This document shows positions 10,192 to 20,180 of a stretch of 64,000 bases of DNA, piece after piece. The position numbers and the translations under genes are program-made. Each line of letters begins with the position of its first letter. Positions within the stretch are counted from its first letter, which is position 1. This DNA is from Owenia fusiformis (taxonomy: Eukaryota; Annelida; Polychaeta; Sabellida; Oweniidae), in contig CAIIXF020000004.1 of NCBI GenBank assembly GCA_903813345.2, positions 25,733,985 to 25,797,984 on the forward strand. Reading direction: 5' to 3'. Below the pieces are notes generated by a model. It saw nothing but the letters and a program-made list of their open reading frames with translations. It was not told the DNA's origin and ran no database searches.

Positions 10192-10581
10192 CTAAAATTA
10201 ATATGTTCATTAGTTGTTCAAGTCATGAAAAGTAACAATTGAATAATTATAAAAACTATGTGTTCAAACTTTACACGAGACCTTTTACACAGGAGCAAAA
10301 AATGTCGATTTTGCCTCCTTCGCCCCTTGCATTATGGGCTTGTACATCCAGTGACACGCATTTTTTTAAATTTCAAAGATAAAATGAAGCAGGATTCTTT
10401 ATTATTTATAAATAATAAAAATATAAACGAAATAAACACTTCGTCAAAGTACAAATTATTAGCTTTTAGACTTCATAGCTACAGGACATTTGTGCTTAAA
10501 ATTATTTAGCCCTGGCCATAATCTCCTAAATATAATATACTGATGCTGTTTGATTTGATAATACGTACAAGAAGAAGTTAC

Positions 10582-11481
10582 CTGAAGGCTCTACGCACTG
10601 AAGTGTCACGTCTTTCTCTATCCAGTTTTGCCAGTCAACTGTTTCTTCCCATTTCTCAGTTGGACTGATGTCACTAGGGACAAGTGCAGACGTTGAGACT
10701 CGCATTTCCCTTGTGAAACTAGTCAGGCCTTTTCCCATAGCCCAAAACTTGGATGTGGTATCAACTACAGCACGGTAGAGAAAGCGTTCACCGAACTCAT
10801 GAACATACAGAGGGTACTTTTGGTGCAAGGATCCCTCAAGCCTGTAGAATCCCATGTTACCACGTCTGAAGTCCGAATCACTACCGTCCAAAAATAATCT
10901 CGCACATGGTTTTGGTCCAAAGTAACATTCGAACTTGACATTTTCCGTGCCTACAGTCCATGTATTTGGAATAAGTGTAAGATCAATTTCTGTTGAACCG
11001 AAGTCATATGTTAACTGTCCAGCCGACGTATTGATTATCCAACCAACACCCTCTTTATATACAGAGATAGTTGTGTCTTCTACATTGGTATACACGCCAT
11101 CTTCACCTCTAGTATACATGCCATTTAGGGCTGCATTCTCACCAGTGTTGTCAAGCCCGCTTGCCCAAATGGTGTTACACAACTGTGATTCCTCTAACGC
11201 AAGATTTCCTTCCTCTACCCACTGGTCACCATCAAAGCACTCGAGATTACCTGTCTCTCTATTAACTTTAATACCAATGTCATCTCCGCCAATTTCAGGC
11301 CCAACGACCCAGGCGTTATTCTTGAAATAAAGAAATTCAGACTCGGCCATGTGCTTGTAGACTGGGTAACCATTGTAGCGAATACTTTCTCGGATAATGT
11401 ATATGCCTTCCCTCCATTTCTGATTTGGGCATATCCCGATACCACTCAGTTCAAGCTTTGGAATATCTTCGACATTGCTAC
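10582..11481 (-). CDS. Astacin gene exon 10: three fused Tyr/Trp modules
   Basis: The exon is 900 nt (300 codons), phase 1-1, acceptor CACATTTGTAG, donor TTCAG|GTAACT. It carries three tandem copies of the module seen singly in exons 11 and 12. Copy 1 has EGIYIIRES, NGYPVYKHMAESEFLYF and WVVGPEIGGDD. Copy 2 is the most diverged (NGMYTRGEDGVYTN, GWIINTSAGQ, NTWTVGTENVKFEC). Copy 3 has GNMGFYRLEG, KYPLYVHEFGERFLYRA, KFWAMGKG and ends VTLQCVEPS. Fusion of modules in one exon suggests tandem duplication after intron loss. Function is unknown. Confidence 0.85.
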
Positions 11482-11594
11482 CTACAAATGTGAATCATAT
11501 ACAGTTGTAAAAGGCTAAAAGCTTAGGAGAAACCATTTTAACTAGTTTTTGCAATGTTTTGTTCCTTTAAAAACTGAATTCCTATTGAATTTAC

Positions 11595-11737
11595 CTTCAA
11601 TTAGTTTATACCCTAACTTGAAGCCAGTATCAAAAGATGGCGTATCACTTTCAGATCTAGCGTTTGTTCTGAATAGAACCATCATCTGTCCATACATTGA
11701 ATCGATCACGGCAGATGGGGCCTCGCTGCCACAGAAT
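11595..11737 (-). CDS. Astacin gene exon 9: second half of the CUB domain
   Basis: The exon is 143 nt, phase 2 in and phase 1 out (acceptor TAATTCTAG, donor GAAG|GTAAAT). It encodes FCGSEAPSAVIDSMYGQMMV, LFRTNARSES and FDTGFKLGYKLIE. This is the classic C-terminal CUB pattern: (Y/F)CG, a V-I-x-S loop, a (V/L)xFRT/S strand and a closing GFKLxY. It completes the domain begun in exons 7 and 8. Confidence 0.9.
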
Positions 11738-11739
11738 CT

Positions 11740-12317
11740 AGAATTATATTTGCATTTAGATTAGTACGATACGTTCGTTTGAATACCGTACAAAGAATAC
11801 CGTATAAGAAATAGCGTACTAAAAATACCGTATACTGAATACCGTATAAGAAATACCGTATAATGAATAACGTATTAGGAATACCGTACAAGGAATACCG
11901 TATTAGGAATACCTTATAAGGAATACTATATAAGGAATGCCGTTATAGGAATACCGTTTAAGGAATACTATATAGAGAATACCATATTAGGAATACCGTA
12001 TAAGGAATACCAAATAAGGAATACCGTATAAGGAATACCAAATAAGGAATACCGTACAAGGAATACCGTATTAGGAATACCTTATAAGGAATACTATATA
12101 AGGAATGCCGTTATAGGAATACCGTTTAAGGAATACTATATAGAGAATACCATATTAGGAATACCGTATAAGGAATACCAAATAAGGAATACCGTATAAG
12201 GAATACCAAATAAGAAATACAGTACAAGGAATACCGTATAAAAACATCGCATACGGAATACCGTAGAAGAAATAATGGAGAAAGAGTACCATATAAGAAA
12301 AAACGCATAATAAATAC
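11740..12317. repeat. Minisatellite of ~15-bp GGAATACCGTATAA units filling intron 8
   Basis: Nearly the whole intron between exons 8 and 9 consists of variants of AGGAATACCGTATA. A block of roughly 170 bp starting AGGAATACCGTATTAGG occurs twice (about 11889 and 12058), so the array has also grown by larger duplications. Open frames here (VFLIRYSLYGIPYT-type) are artefacts of the unit being divisible by three. Confidence 0.9.
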
Positions 12318-12445
12318 CTTGGTCCAACGTAGTTAGGACTCGCATAACGGACTTCAACCCAGTCCATTGAACATACGTCACCAACGCTATGGTCTATACC
12401 AAAGGCATCTACAAATCGCACCTGGACCTGGCTTCCTGGTGGTGC
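12318..12445 (-). CDS. Astacin gene exon 8: middle of the CUB domain
   Basis: The exon is 128 nt, phase 0 in, phase 2 out (acceptor TTGTGCACAG, donor CCAAG|GTATTT). It encodes APPGSQVQVRFVDAFGID, VGDVCSMDWVEVRYASP and NYVGPR. The DxVEVRY strand after a Cys and the GPR(F/Y)CG junction with exon 9 are hallmark CUB features. Its donor abuts the GGAATACC minisatellite. Confidence 0.9.
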
Positions 12446-12576
12446 CTGTGCACAAGCAAAGTTGATTACTTTGGCGGGATAACGCACTCTCTTTTCTACG
12501 TTTCCGGTTATACGTCTGTTTATATTAAGCTATGTAGGCATCTTACAGTCAAAGTCACATTCAAACCAATGTGTTA

Positions 12577-12595
12577 AGGGGGGGGGGGGGGGGGT
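12577..12595 (+). repeat. Poly-G run of about 18 bases
   Basis: An uninterrupted G homopolymer lies within the intron between exons 7 and 8. It is a plausible G-quadruplex or assembly-uncertainty site. Comparable G runs occur near 5930, 59560 and 62190. Confidence 0.9.
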
Positions 12596-12885
12596 AAGAA
12601 TTAAATTTAAACCCACTCTGGTGCCTGACAGTATCTGAGAACCATATTTGCACCATTCAGAAACAGTTTATTGGAAAAAACTGGACAGAAGAAGACGAAA
12701 CAGTTCAATTAGTGAGTCTATTGAAGGGTTTGCCCAAGGCTGAATGATTTCTTTTAGCTACAGGGTGTTCAAGAAGTACAAGGGAACACAGTAATTTTAA
12801 GAGATTTGCGTTTTAAGGTTAAGTTACTGGGGATGAAAATCACAATCTCTAAAAAGTATTTTTTCTGTGAGGGGGGATGTCTTAC

Positions 12886-12995
12886 TTTTAGTAGCCAAGT
12901 ACACGCACTGTCTTTGGTATATGGACCCGTTCCATAATCAGGGTTCGATAAGAATTCTTCTGTAGTTGTTACATCGATCTCACCGCCACAGCTTT
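12886..12995 (-). CDS. Astacin gene exon 7: start of the CUB domain
   Basis: The exon is 110 nt, phase 1 in, phase 0 out (acceptor TATCGCTAG, donor AAAA|GTAAGA). It encodes ESCGGEIDVTTTEEFLSNP and DYGTGPYTKDSACTWLLK. C-GG-x-(I/L) followed by a strand, SPxYxxxYP-like loop and C-x-W is the CUB start, here most like the CUB domains that follow EGF in nematode and lophotrochozoan astacins. The donor is a strong GTAAGA. Confidence 0.9.
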
Positions 12996-13929
12996 CTAGC
13001 GATAGAGTATAAAAATAATGTCTATAGTCTTTATAGTATAGGTCTTTATGGCTATACGAAGTTTAACCTTTTAACCCAGCCAAGTTTTTAGAGTGAAAGT
13101 AAAACATACAGGCATGGGTGTATAACATCTGTTTTATTTCTTAGAAGCATCGTTGTGGCTAATTTTAGTAAAGATGGATCTTTCAAAATTTTCAGAAAAT
13201 GTAAATTGTGACAGTCTTTATATATGTTTACAAGATTTCCTCAAAATTATACCGAGATAAACCTCGAACAGTTTTGTGAATAATGAAAAAAATACTCTGA
13301 CCATTTTACAAAAAAACTGGTCATCTTATTGACAATTAACGTTTCAAATGGTAACTTAAACAGATTTCAGTGCGATCACTCTTTTTTTCCAAAATTGTTA
13401 TATTACTTATAGAATATACTATATTATTACATAATACTACTGTTTTCCCAGGGAAATATGAAGGAATAAAAATCGTATTGAATCGTATTACATGAAAAAA
13501 TCGTATTGTTCCTGGGAAACAATCTCGTTGGACATTTATGTTACAATTATGTTAATAAACTAAAATTCAACTTCAAACAATGTGCATTTATTAATATAAT
13601 ATTTCCATTTAATTAAATAATTATCCAAATGTAACATTTTATAGGGATGTGTTATGGACTAAAGAGGTTATTTTTGGTAGAGATTGGATATGATATTGAC
13701 CTTGCATATGATATCGACACTCGGTCGCTAGGCTCCTTCGGTCAATATCATATTACCTTTCGGTCAATATCATATTGTCCCTCGGAATAAAACCCATATT
13801 CAATCCCTCCCAGTAAATAATCTATATATTTTGAGAGATATCATTTATCCACGAGTTGACATCAATATGTGGACGAGTGGGCGTAGCGTAGCGTCTCTCA
13901 ACTATGGAATAAAAATGGATAATGTTTAC

Positions 13930-14070
13930 CTAAAATTGGTGGAGAGATGACGTCACACATGTCTCCGCTCCATCCATCCGGGCATCTACAGACTGGGCAG
14001 TCATTGGGATCTCTGTACCCTCCATGTAGACAGTCTTTCCAGTATAACGATGAATAGCCGGGACATTCAG
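13930..14070 (-). CDS. Astacin gene exon 6: EGF-like domain
   Basis: The exon is 141 nt (47 codons), phase 1-1, acceptor TTTGATTAG, donor TTAG|GTAAAC. It encodes AECPGYSSLYWKDC, LHGGYRDPNDCPVCRCPDGW and SGDMCDVI. C-x-GGY-xDPxxCxxC-x-CPxGW-xGxxC is the EGF-like domain that follows the catalytic domain in many invertebrate astacins. Six cysteines are intact. It links the protease to the CUB domain. Confidence 0.9.
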   Translation of the reverse strand: MNVPAIHRYTGKTVYMEGTEIPMTAQSVDARMDGAETCVTSSLHQF

Positions 14071-14234
14071 CTAATCAAATAACACGAATACCAGATATTC
14101 ACATTGATAATGTCTTCAAATCATTTTCAGATTTGGATTCCTTACTTCAATTTACTTGATTAGTCAGTGAAAAAATAAAGAAAACAGATTGTGACATTCA
14201 CTATTTGTTGATATCATGACGGGACATGAAGTTG

Positions 14235-14611
14235 ATCTTATACATGATAATTCTATACATATTAATTCTATACAAGTTAATCCTAAACAAGGTAATTCTA
14301 TGCATGTTAATTCTATGTTAATATTATGCATGTTAATTCTATTCTGTTAATATTATGCATGTTAATTCCATCCATGTTAAAATTATGCATGTTGATTTTA
14401 TACATGTTAATATTATGCATGTTAATTCTATATGTACATGTTAATATTATGCATGTTGATTTTATACATGTTAATATTATGCATGTTAATTCTATATGTA
14501 CATGTTAATATTATGCATGTTGATTCTATACATGTTAATATAATGCATGTTGATTTTATACATGTTAATATTATGCATGTTAATTATATATCTATTAATT
14601 CTATACTTTAC
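14235..14611. repeat. Minisatellite of ATGCATGTTAATTCTATACATGTTAATATT units
   Basis: About 370 bp of alternating TACATGTTAATATTATGCATGTTGATT-type units starts directly after the donor of exon 5 on the minus strand. A compound unit of about 57-77 bp containing TATATGTACATGTTAATATT repeats near 14430, 14490 and 14550. Met/His/Ile-rich open frames over it are by-products. Confidence 0.9.
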
Positions 14612-14744
14612 CACTACAGTAATGAATGTTAAACAGCTTTGCGTCTAAGAAGGACAACCCAGCGTCATTACCCATGACGCCGTTGTACAAAGGATTAACA
14701 GCGTCCATCGTTGGATTTTCTTTGGTACTTGTTATAGAAAATGT
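14612..14744 (-). CDS. Astacin gene exon 5: C-terminal end of the catalytic domain
   Basis: The exon is 133 nt, phase 0 in, phase 1 out (acceptor TTCACATTTAG, donor GTGG|GTAAAG read as G|GTAAAG). It encodes TFSITSTKENPTMDAV, NPLYNGVMGNDAGLSFLD and AKLFNIHYC. (A/T)FS...P-T followed by (I/M)GxxxxLSxLDxxxxNxxYxC is the terminal part of the peptidase M12A domain, including the final disulfide Cys. It continues directly from the Met-turn in exon 4. Confidence 0.9.
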
Positions 14745-15248
14745 CTAAATGTGAAGGATAAGTAAATGTCAAATGACTGTGGCGTTTCTCAGTAATTACA
14801 AAGACTATTGGAAATTGAATTCAAGAAAATGATTGTGAAAACCAAAGTTCTACTAACCAAAGAATGCACACAAATAAGTAGGTTAACTTTCAAAATCACT
14901 TCATTTAAACTTCAGAAGCTATTAAATTTGAAGTTCCGAACTCGTCGTTCGAACAATTTACACCCCCCATATGTTTAAAAATAGTTTTCTTTGGATAACA
15001 AACGTATCAATGTCGGAATTTTAATTTTGTTCATTAGTTGATAATGTTTGTGGAAATTGACACTTTGATTACACTCCAGTCACATTTGATCTACGGAAAC
15101 CGTACGACGGCCGTAGCTTCCCAAAAACGAGAGAAATATGCAGCATGATAAGCAGTTCGATGTCGATTTTCTATATCGATTTTGTGAATCTGCACCCGCC
15201 GTACAACCGCCGTAGAGCAAAAGTGACTGAGGCTAAAACGTAAACACC

Positions 15249-15443
15249 AGGCTTTAATATGATCTTCAAAAGGACACTTCGGTTATGGCTTTAATATATA
15301 TAGGCTTTAATATGATATTCAAAAGGACACTTCGGTTATGGCTTTAATATATATAGGCTTTAATATGATCTTCAAAAGGACACTTCGGTTATGGCTTTAA
15401 TATATATAGGCTTTAATATGATATTCAAAAGGACACTTCGGTT
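15249..15443. repeat. Four tandem copies of a 53-bp unit
   Basis: AGGCTTTAATATGATCTTCAAAAGG...TATATAT starts at 15249, 15302, 15355 and 15408. The copies are almost identical, with an alternating GATCTTC/GATATTC variant that points to duplication as a dimer. The array ends about 20 bp from the donor of exon 4. Confidence 0.95.
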
Positions 15444-15464
15444 TGTGGAGGGGGTGCCTCTCAC

Positions 15465-15671
15465 CTGTGGACTATAATGCATCACAGAAGCATAATCGTA
15501 CTCCAAATTATAAAGAATAAAATTGTCCCATGTGTCTTTAGCATAATTTGCTTCAAACTTGCTAGTCTGTATATTGTTATTATACAAAATCACGTAAGAG
15601 TCTCGATCCGGACGTGTCTGGGTATGGTAGAACCCCAAAGCGTGACCCACTTCGTGAACTATCACGCCCAT
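15465..15671 (-). CDS. Astacin gene exon 4: zinc-binding motif and Met-turn
   Basis: The exon is 207 nt (69 codons), phase 0-0, acceptor ATATTTACAG, donor CACAG|GTGAGA. It encodes MGVIVHEVGHALGFYHTQT immediately followed by RPDRD, and ends YASVMHYSPQ. This is the complete astacin signature HExxHxxGFxHxxxRxDRD with all three zinc-ligand histidines and the catalytic Glu, plus the SxMHY Met-turn whose Tyr is the fifth ligand in astacin. Nothing suggests inactivation. Confidence 0.95.
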
Positions 15672-15821
15672 CTGTAAATATATAATACACATGTACATAA
15701 TGAAAACCCATTGCGTCGTACATTACGGGTGATTATATAGTATTACTTGATAAGTTAGTACTTTAATCTAAATTAACAATCAGATTTTATTTTGGACAGA
15801 ATGAGATTTGCGAAAACTTTA

Positions 15822-15893
15822 TGTTAATCAGTTAGTCAGGTTTTGCCGTATATCCCAAGAGTGTGGGTTCGAACCTCGTCGGTAACATATCTT
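15822..15893 (+). repeat. tRNA-like / SINE-like fragment with a perfect B box
   Basis: The sequence TTAATCAGTTAGTCAGG...GTGTGGGTTCGAACCTCGTC contains GGTTCGAACCT, matching the RNA polymerase III B box, and an A-box-like segment about 30 bp upstream. A closed acceptor stem cannot be drawn, so I read it as a tRNA-derived repeat rather than a functional tRNA gene. Confidence 0.4.
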
Positions 15894-15992
15894 ATTTTAT
15901 TCATTTATCTATTTATTTATTTTCATTTGCTTAATCTCTTTTTATATGAATAATCTAGCAAGACATTATTTGGCAATTTGAATCTTTAGATA

Positions 15993-16398
15993 CAATCACG
16001 CGGTGCTAACTTGAATTTTTGATCTACCGGATGTTTGAAAATCAAGGATTACGAGTCTCGTAGTGCACCGTTTTTCTTCAAACTTGTTCCATTCAAAGCA
16101 TAACAAAAATCCCTTTCTGTTGGTACATTATTCTCCTAAACAGAGTCCCTACTTCCAGCGGCATTTTGGTCCCCAGCTGTAAGAAGGCCTTCTTACAGCT
16201 GGGGACCAAAACGCTGCTAGAACGAGGGACTCTTTAAAATAAAGTAATGCACCGACAGAAAGGCAATTTTGTTTTGCTTTTAATGGTATAAGTTTGAAGA
16301 AAAACGGTGCAGTGTGAGACTCACAATCCTTGATTTTCGAGCATCTGGTAGGTCAAAGATTCAAATTAACGGTCGAAGTTAGGACCGCTTGACAATGG
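15993..16398. mobile_element. Complete palindromic MITE (~406 bp)
   Basis: The two arms are inverted copies over nearly their full length (ends CAATCACGCGGTGCTAAC and CCATTGTCAAGCGGTCCTAAC). At the centre is the perfect palindrome CCAGCTGTAAGAAGG/CCTTCTTACAGCTGG. It contains no gene, and lies in the intron between exons 3 and 4. A truncated relative is at 9250-9510. Confidence 0.85.
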
Positions 16399-16868
16399 AA
16401 TAATACTATTTCCCAGTGATTCATAGAATTTAGATTTAATTTTTTATAAAGATCCAGACGGGGAATTTTCATGAATATTACTATTATTCCGAAAGATAAT
16501 CACTTTTTCGCGTTGTGAGATTTTTAAAGGCCCCGTATAAGTTTGAAAATATGTTTTTATCATTCATTTACTATCACTACTATATCATGTGGAGGGAAGA
16601 AAGACACTGAACTGAACCAAACGGTCAATAATGTTTTTAATTTCCACATATTTTTTTATACATCAGTATATTTTTACGGTCTGCATTGTGAAAAGCACAA
16701 TCGACAAATGAGTTGGCCAGAAAATCAAATCGTCCAGTCGCGATCTACAGTTGAATAATCGAATTCAAGCGAATAGTCTCCACAGACTCGCCTTGACGAA
16801 CAAAAATATATGGCTAAGTATACAATGTAGAGTATGGTGCTTTTTGCAATACTAAAGAAAGGTCTAAC

Positions 16869-16944
16869 CTGGTTACAACGTCCATTTTCCAAAGATATCT
16901 CATTACCATCATTGTCAAGTACCATACCAACTGACGAGACGCAT
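16869..16944 (-). CDS. Astacin gene exon 3: central catalytic-domain segment
   Basis: The exon is 76 nt, phase 2 in, phase 0 out (acceptor AATATTTTAG, donor ACCAG|GTTAGA). It encodes CVSSVGMVLDNDGNEISLEN followed by GRCNQ. GCxSxVG...(I/V)SL...GC is the astacin segment between the first conserved Cys and the HExxH helix. Joined to exon 4 it gives the usual short gap from the Cys to the zinc motif. Confidence 0.9.
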
Positions 16945-17895
16945 CTAAAATATTAGCATATGATTTAAAATTGTTTGTTCTCTTTTGTTTTCAAAGGAAG
17001 TATACACTACCGTGCCCATTGTCTCATGTATAAACGTATGTTAATAATAAGCCGTAAACCCCATATAGGTAGCAACACAATGGGATAAAATGTGTTTCAT
17101 TAAAAGATCTACTTTACAGTTGGCAAGTTATCAAACACTTACGGCCCCTGGCCATTAATTTACCTTATAGCCAGTACTCATAGTTTATACATTACACACA
17201 TTTCCGAATTATTGTAATAAGGAACAGAATTATCTGTAAGATCTAGATACTGAAATGATTCGATATGCTATCCTATAAATATTGCCGGATGCCAAACTGG
17301 TCGAATGAAGTGTGTATCATCTTACAATACATTAACGATTATCGGAATAAAATTATTTGAAATATATACAAACGATGACACCTCATTTTTGACCATTGAC
17401 GTGATTTAAGGACTCAGTGCATTGTTTGCTGAATCATATCATGAAGGTGTTGTTTTCAAACCTTTGCATGATCGCGCAGCGGGAATGCAAAGTTTAGGAA
17501 ACAACGCCTGAGTGGAATGAAGCAGCTACAATGCATCGAGTCTTGGGCTTAAATTCTTTTCACACATTGCAATTTTTTCTACAAAATCATCCAAAAGGAA
17601 CGAAATCACTCAAAGAACACATCTTCAATGAATTTTTTTGCAAGTAGCCTATAGGGTCAAGTTGGCAAGTCATCAAATCCAATGTAAAAAGTCCATTCAT
17701 CACCATGACAGCTGTTTAACTAGTGACCTTGCATGTATTATCGATATTTCACACACTAGCACCTTGCCTAGCTATGTGTGAAAAATAAATTAAGCCTGTA
17801 TATTTAAGATATGCATTTTTATTAAAAGTGTAAGTTTCTTTTTGTCATAGTCACGTTTGAGTTAATCCATGACTAGTCTATGTACACAAAACATT

Positions 17896-18111
17896 GTACA
17901 GGGTATCCATGAAAAAAGATACCCACCCATTCAAAAGGTTGACCACTAGAAACCTGGGTAACGTTTCCGAAATACAATAATCATTAAGGTACCATTTGAT
18001 GGAGGACAATCTAATTATATTAAGCTTTTTACTGTTACCTTTGTATTTCGGAAATATTGCTTAGGATTCTATTAATCTACTTTTGGTATCGTTTCTATGG
18101 ACACCCTGTAG
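17896..18111. mobile_element. Short MITE with CAGGGTATCCAT termini
   Basis: TA|CAGGGTATCCATG on the left and ATGGACACCCTG|TA on the right form imperfect inverted ends flanked by TA, as in Tc1/mariner-type MITEs. TTTCCGAAATAC and GTATTTCGGAAATA are inverted internally. It sits in the intron between exons 2 and 3. Confidence 0.65.
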
Positions 18112-18402
18112 AAGCAAAAAACGCAATCAACGACGTGGACATTTAGCATGTAACAAATGTGTTGTACTACTATAATTACAAATATAATGAGAAATAAGCG
18201 TGCTATAGATAATCACATTGAAACGGGCATTCAGTACATGTTGCAGTATGACTTTCTCCAATATTTTCAAAATCAAATATGAAATCTTCGTGGTTAGAAT
18301 TAATAACTGATTTGACAAGGTCATATGGTAAATGTTTATGGATTGTTTTGCATTCAAGGTCCCGAATGTTGTTTCTCGTTGATCTCAGCTGCAATATCTT
18401 AC

Positions 18403-18529
18403 CCGGTTTTTGAAGTAAAGGTTATTCCCGGTGATGTCGTCATGGAAACCTCTCGAAACGAGGCACATGTTTTCTCTTCCCAGTGATCCAGACTATCACG
18501 GATCATCTCTTTTTTGCTGTTTGGAGAAA
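18403..18529 (-). CDS. Astacin gene exon 2: N-terminal catalytic-domain helix
   Basis: The exon is 127 nt, phase 1 in, phase 2 out (acceptor ATCCTCTGTAG, donor CCGG|GTAAGA). It encodes SPNSKKEMIRDSLDHWEEKT followed by CASFREVSM and ITFTSKTG. IRxxLDHWExxTCxxF is the diagnostic first helix of astacins. An alternative AG 13 bp further in would not match the phase of exon 1, which is why this start was chosen. Confidence 0.9.
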
Positions 18530-20180
18530 CTACAGAGGATAAAAAGAAGGGTAAACGAACAGACAAGAAAGTATTTCAAAATACAGTATCAATGTCAAGA
18601 GCGAATCCAAATCCTCAATATCACTTGTGATCCACTCGACTATGCTGGTTACCGAAACGGTTCGTTATAGTAGCAAAATGTCGGAACTTCCAAGGTTCGA
18701 CTTTCCTTTTTACCTTATTTCACGCGTTGTAGGTATGATTACTACGACATTTTTATCACAAACTCGTGTCAGTTTCATATGTTTAAAAATGTGTACATGA
18801 TTGCAAACAAATAGTTCGGAAGACAACAGAATCGAGTGTACTCAATCAGTGATGCAATCTGTAAGGTGTACCCCTACCCCAAAGAGATTTCAAGAAATCT
18901 CAAAACCAAACTTTTCGAATCTTGCTGAAAAGACCTGTGTCGATATGGATTGACCAGCCTATACCAGCCTGTGTAGATAAGTTCTCTATATCTCCAACAC
19001 TGTGGTATGTTGCACCGGGCCTGGATACAAACCGTTAATAATGTAAATAGTAAAATGTTATAATGGCCATAAATGGGAATTTGTCTCACTGACAGTATTA
19101 TTTCTCAAAGCTCATTCTCTCAAATCAGGAAATAGGGTGATGAGCAGTGAAATTTTGAGAGAATTTCAGTCACAAAAAATAACGAGTGACAACTTCCACT
19201 TCCATCGAGTGTAAGATGGTCATCTTAACCCACACTGACTATTTACGTCACCCAAACACAACGCTATGTATGCTGCAGAGGGGGAGAAACACCAGGGTTC
19301 AAAGATGACATACGCTTATAATGTAAATCTGTATTGAGATGACATCGTCGCTGATTGGTCAAAAGTCGACAAACAAATGACGTCATCAATGGCGGTTTCA
19401 AAATTTTCGAAATACGCTTCGAATAATATTATGTTCATTTATGGCGTGTTAACCAATATCATAGCTTCTCATTTGACATCAAGATAAAGAAAGGTGTACA
19501 GAATATGCCTATATCAATTAAAACATCCCATCGAAGTGTAGTATTTGATAACTAGCCGATGAAAATTCGAACGAACGAAGGTGGTAAGCAAGAGAGGTAA
19601 TTATGTCTGTCATCTGTATAGTCTGGGGCTTTCCCTCCTCTTGTATGCTGATTGGTTAGTGAATAAACGTTTTATATCTCATTGGTGGATGTTGAGTGCA
19701 TGGGAAAATTATATTGAACGTAATATTAAATTTCTAAATATAAAGCTAAAATGGGATATATCAGGGTTTTGAGTACCTTAATTTTCAGATGAAAATGAAT
19801 ATTAACATATCTTCTATTTTACTATACTGTATTTCTATATATTTATATTTCGCACGGTGGAACCCTTAGCCAAGGAGCCAAACTTGCCATTGAATGTTTA
19901 CAACAGGTCTCAGTTGTTTTTCCCTTGTGATTGTCCCATCAGAGAGGCAATCTACTTACGAGAGAGTAATATCCAGAAGATAAATAAACAAAGTGTCAAT
20001 AAAGTGTATTGTTATTGTAAATTTAAATACTTTTTTAACCCCTTATACCTGATGGAACTTCATTAATTCACTTCTAATAGATCTTTATTGTTTCACTTAC
20101 TTGACTTCTGATTGGTTAGAATATTTCAGAACAGACGAGTTTACGGTGACGGTGCTGATGTCTTAACAATGGAAATTGTT

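Noticed and set aside
15822-15893. Functional tRNA gene
   Set aside because: The B box is perfect, but I could not close the acceptor and anticodon stems, so it is reported only as a tRNA-like repeat.
18874-19089. Possible extra astacin exon (frame with CWRYRELIYTGWYRL)
   Set aside because: Exon 1 joins exon 2 directly in phase and in the astacin alignment, leaving no room for it.
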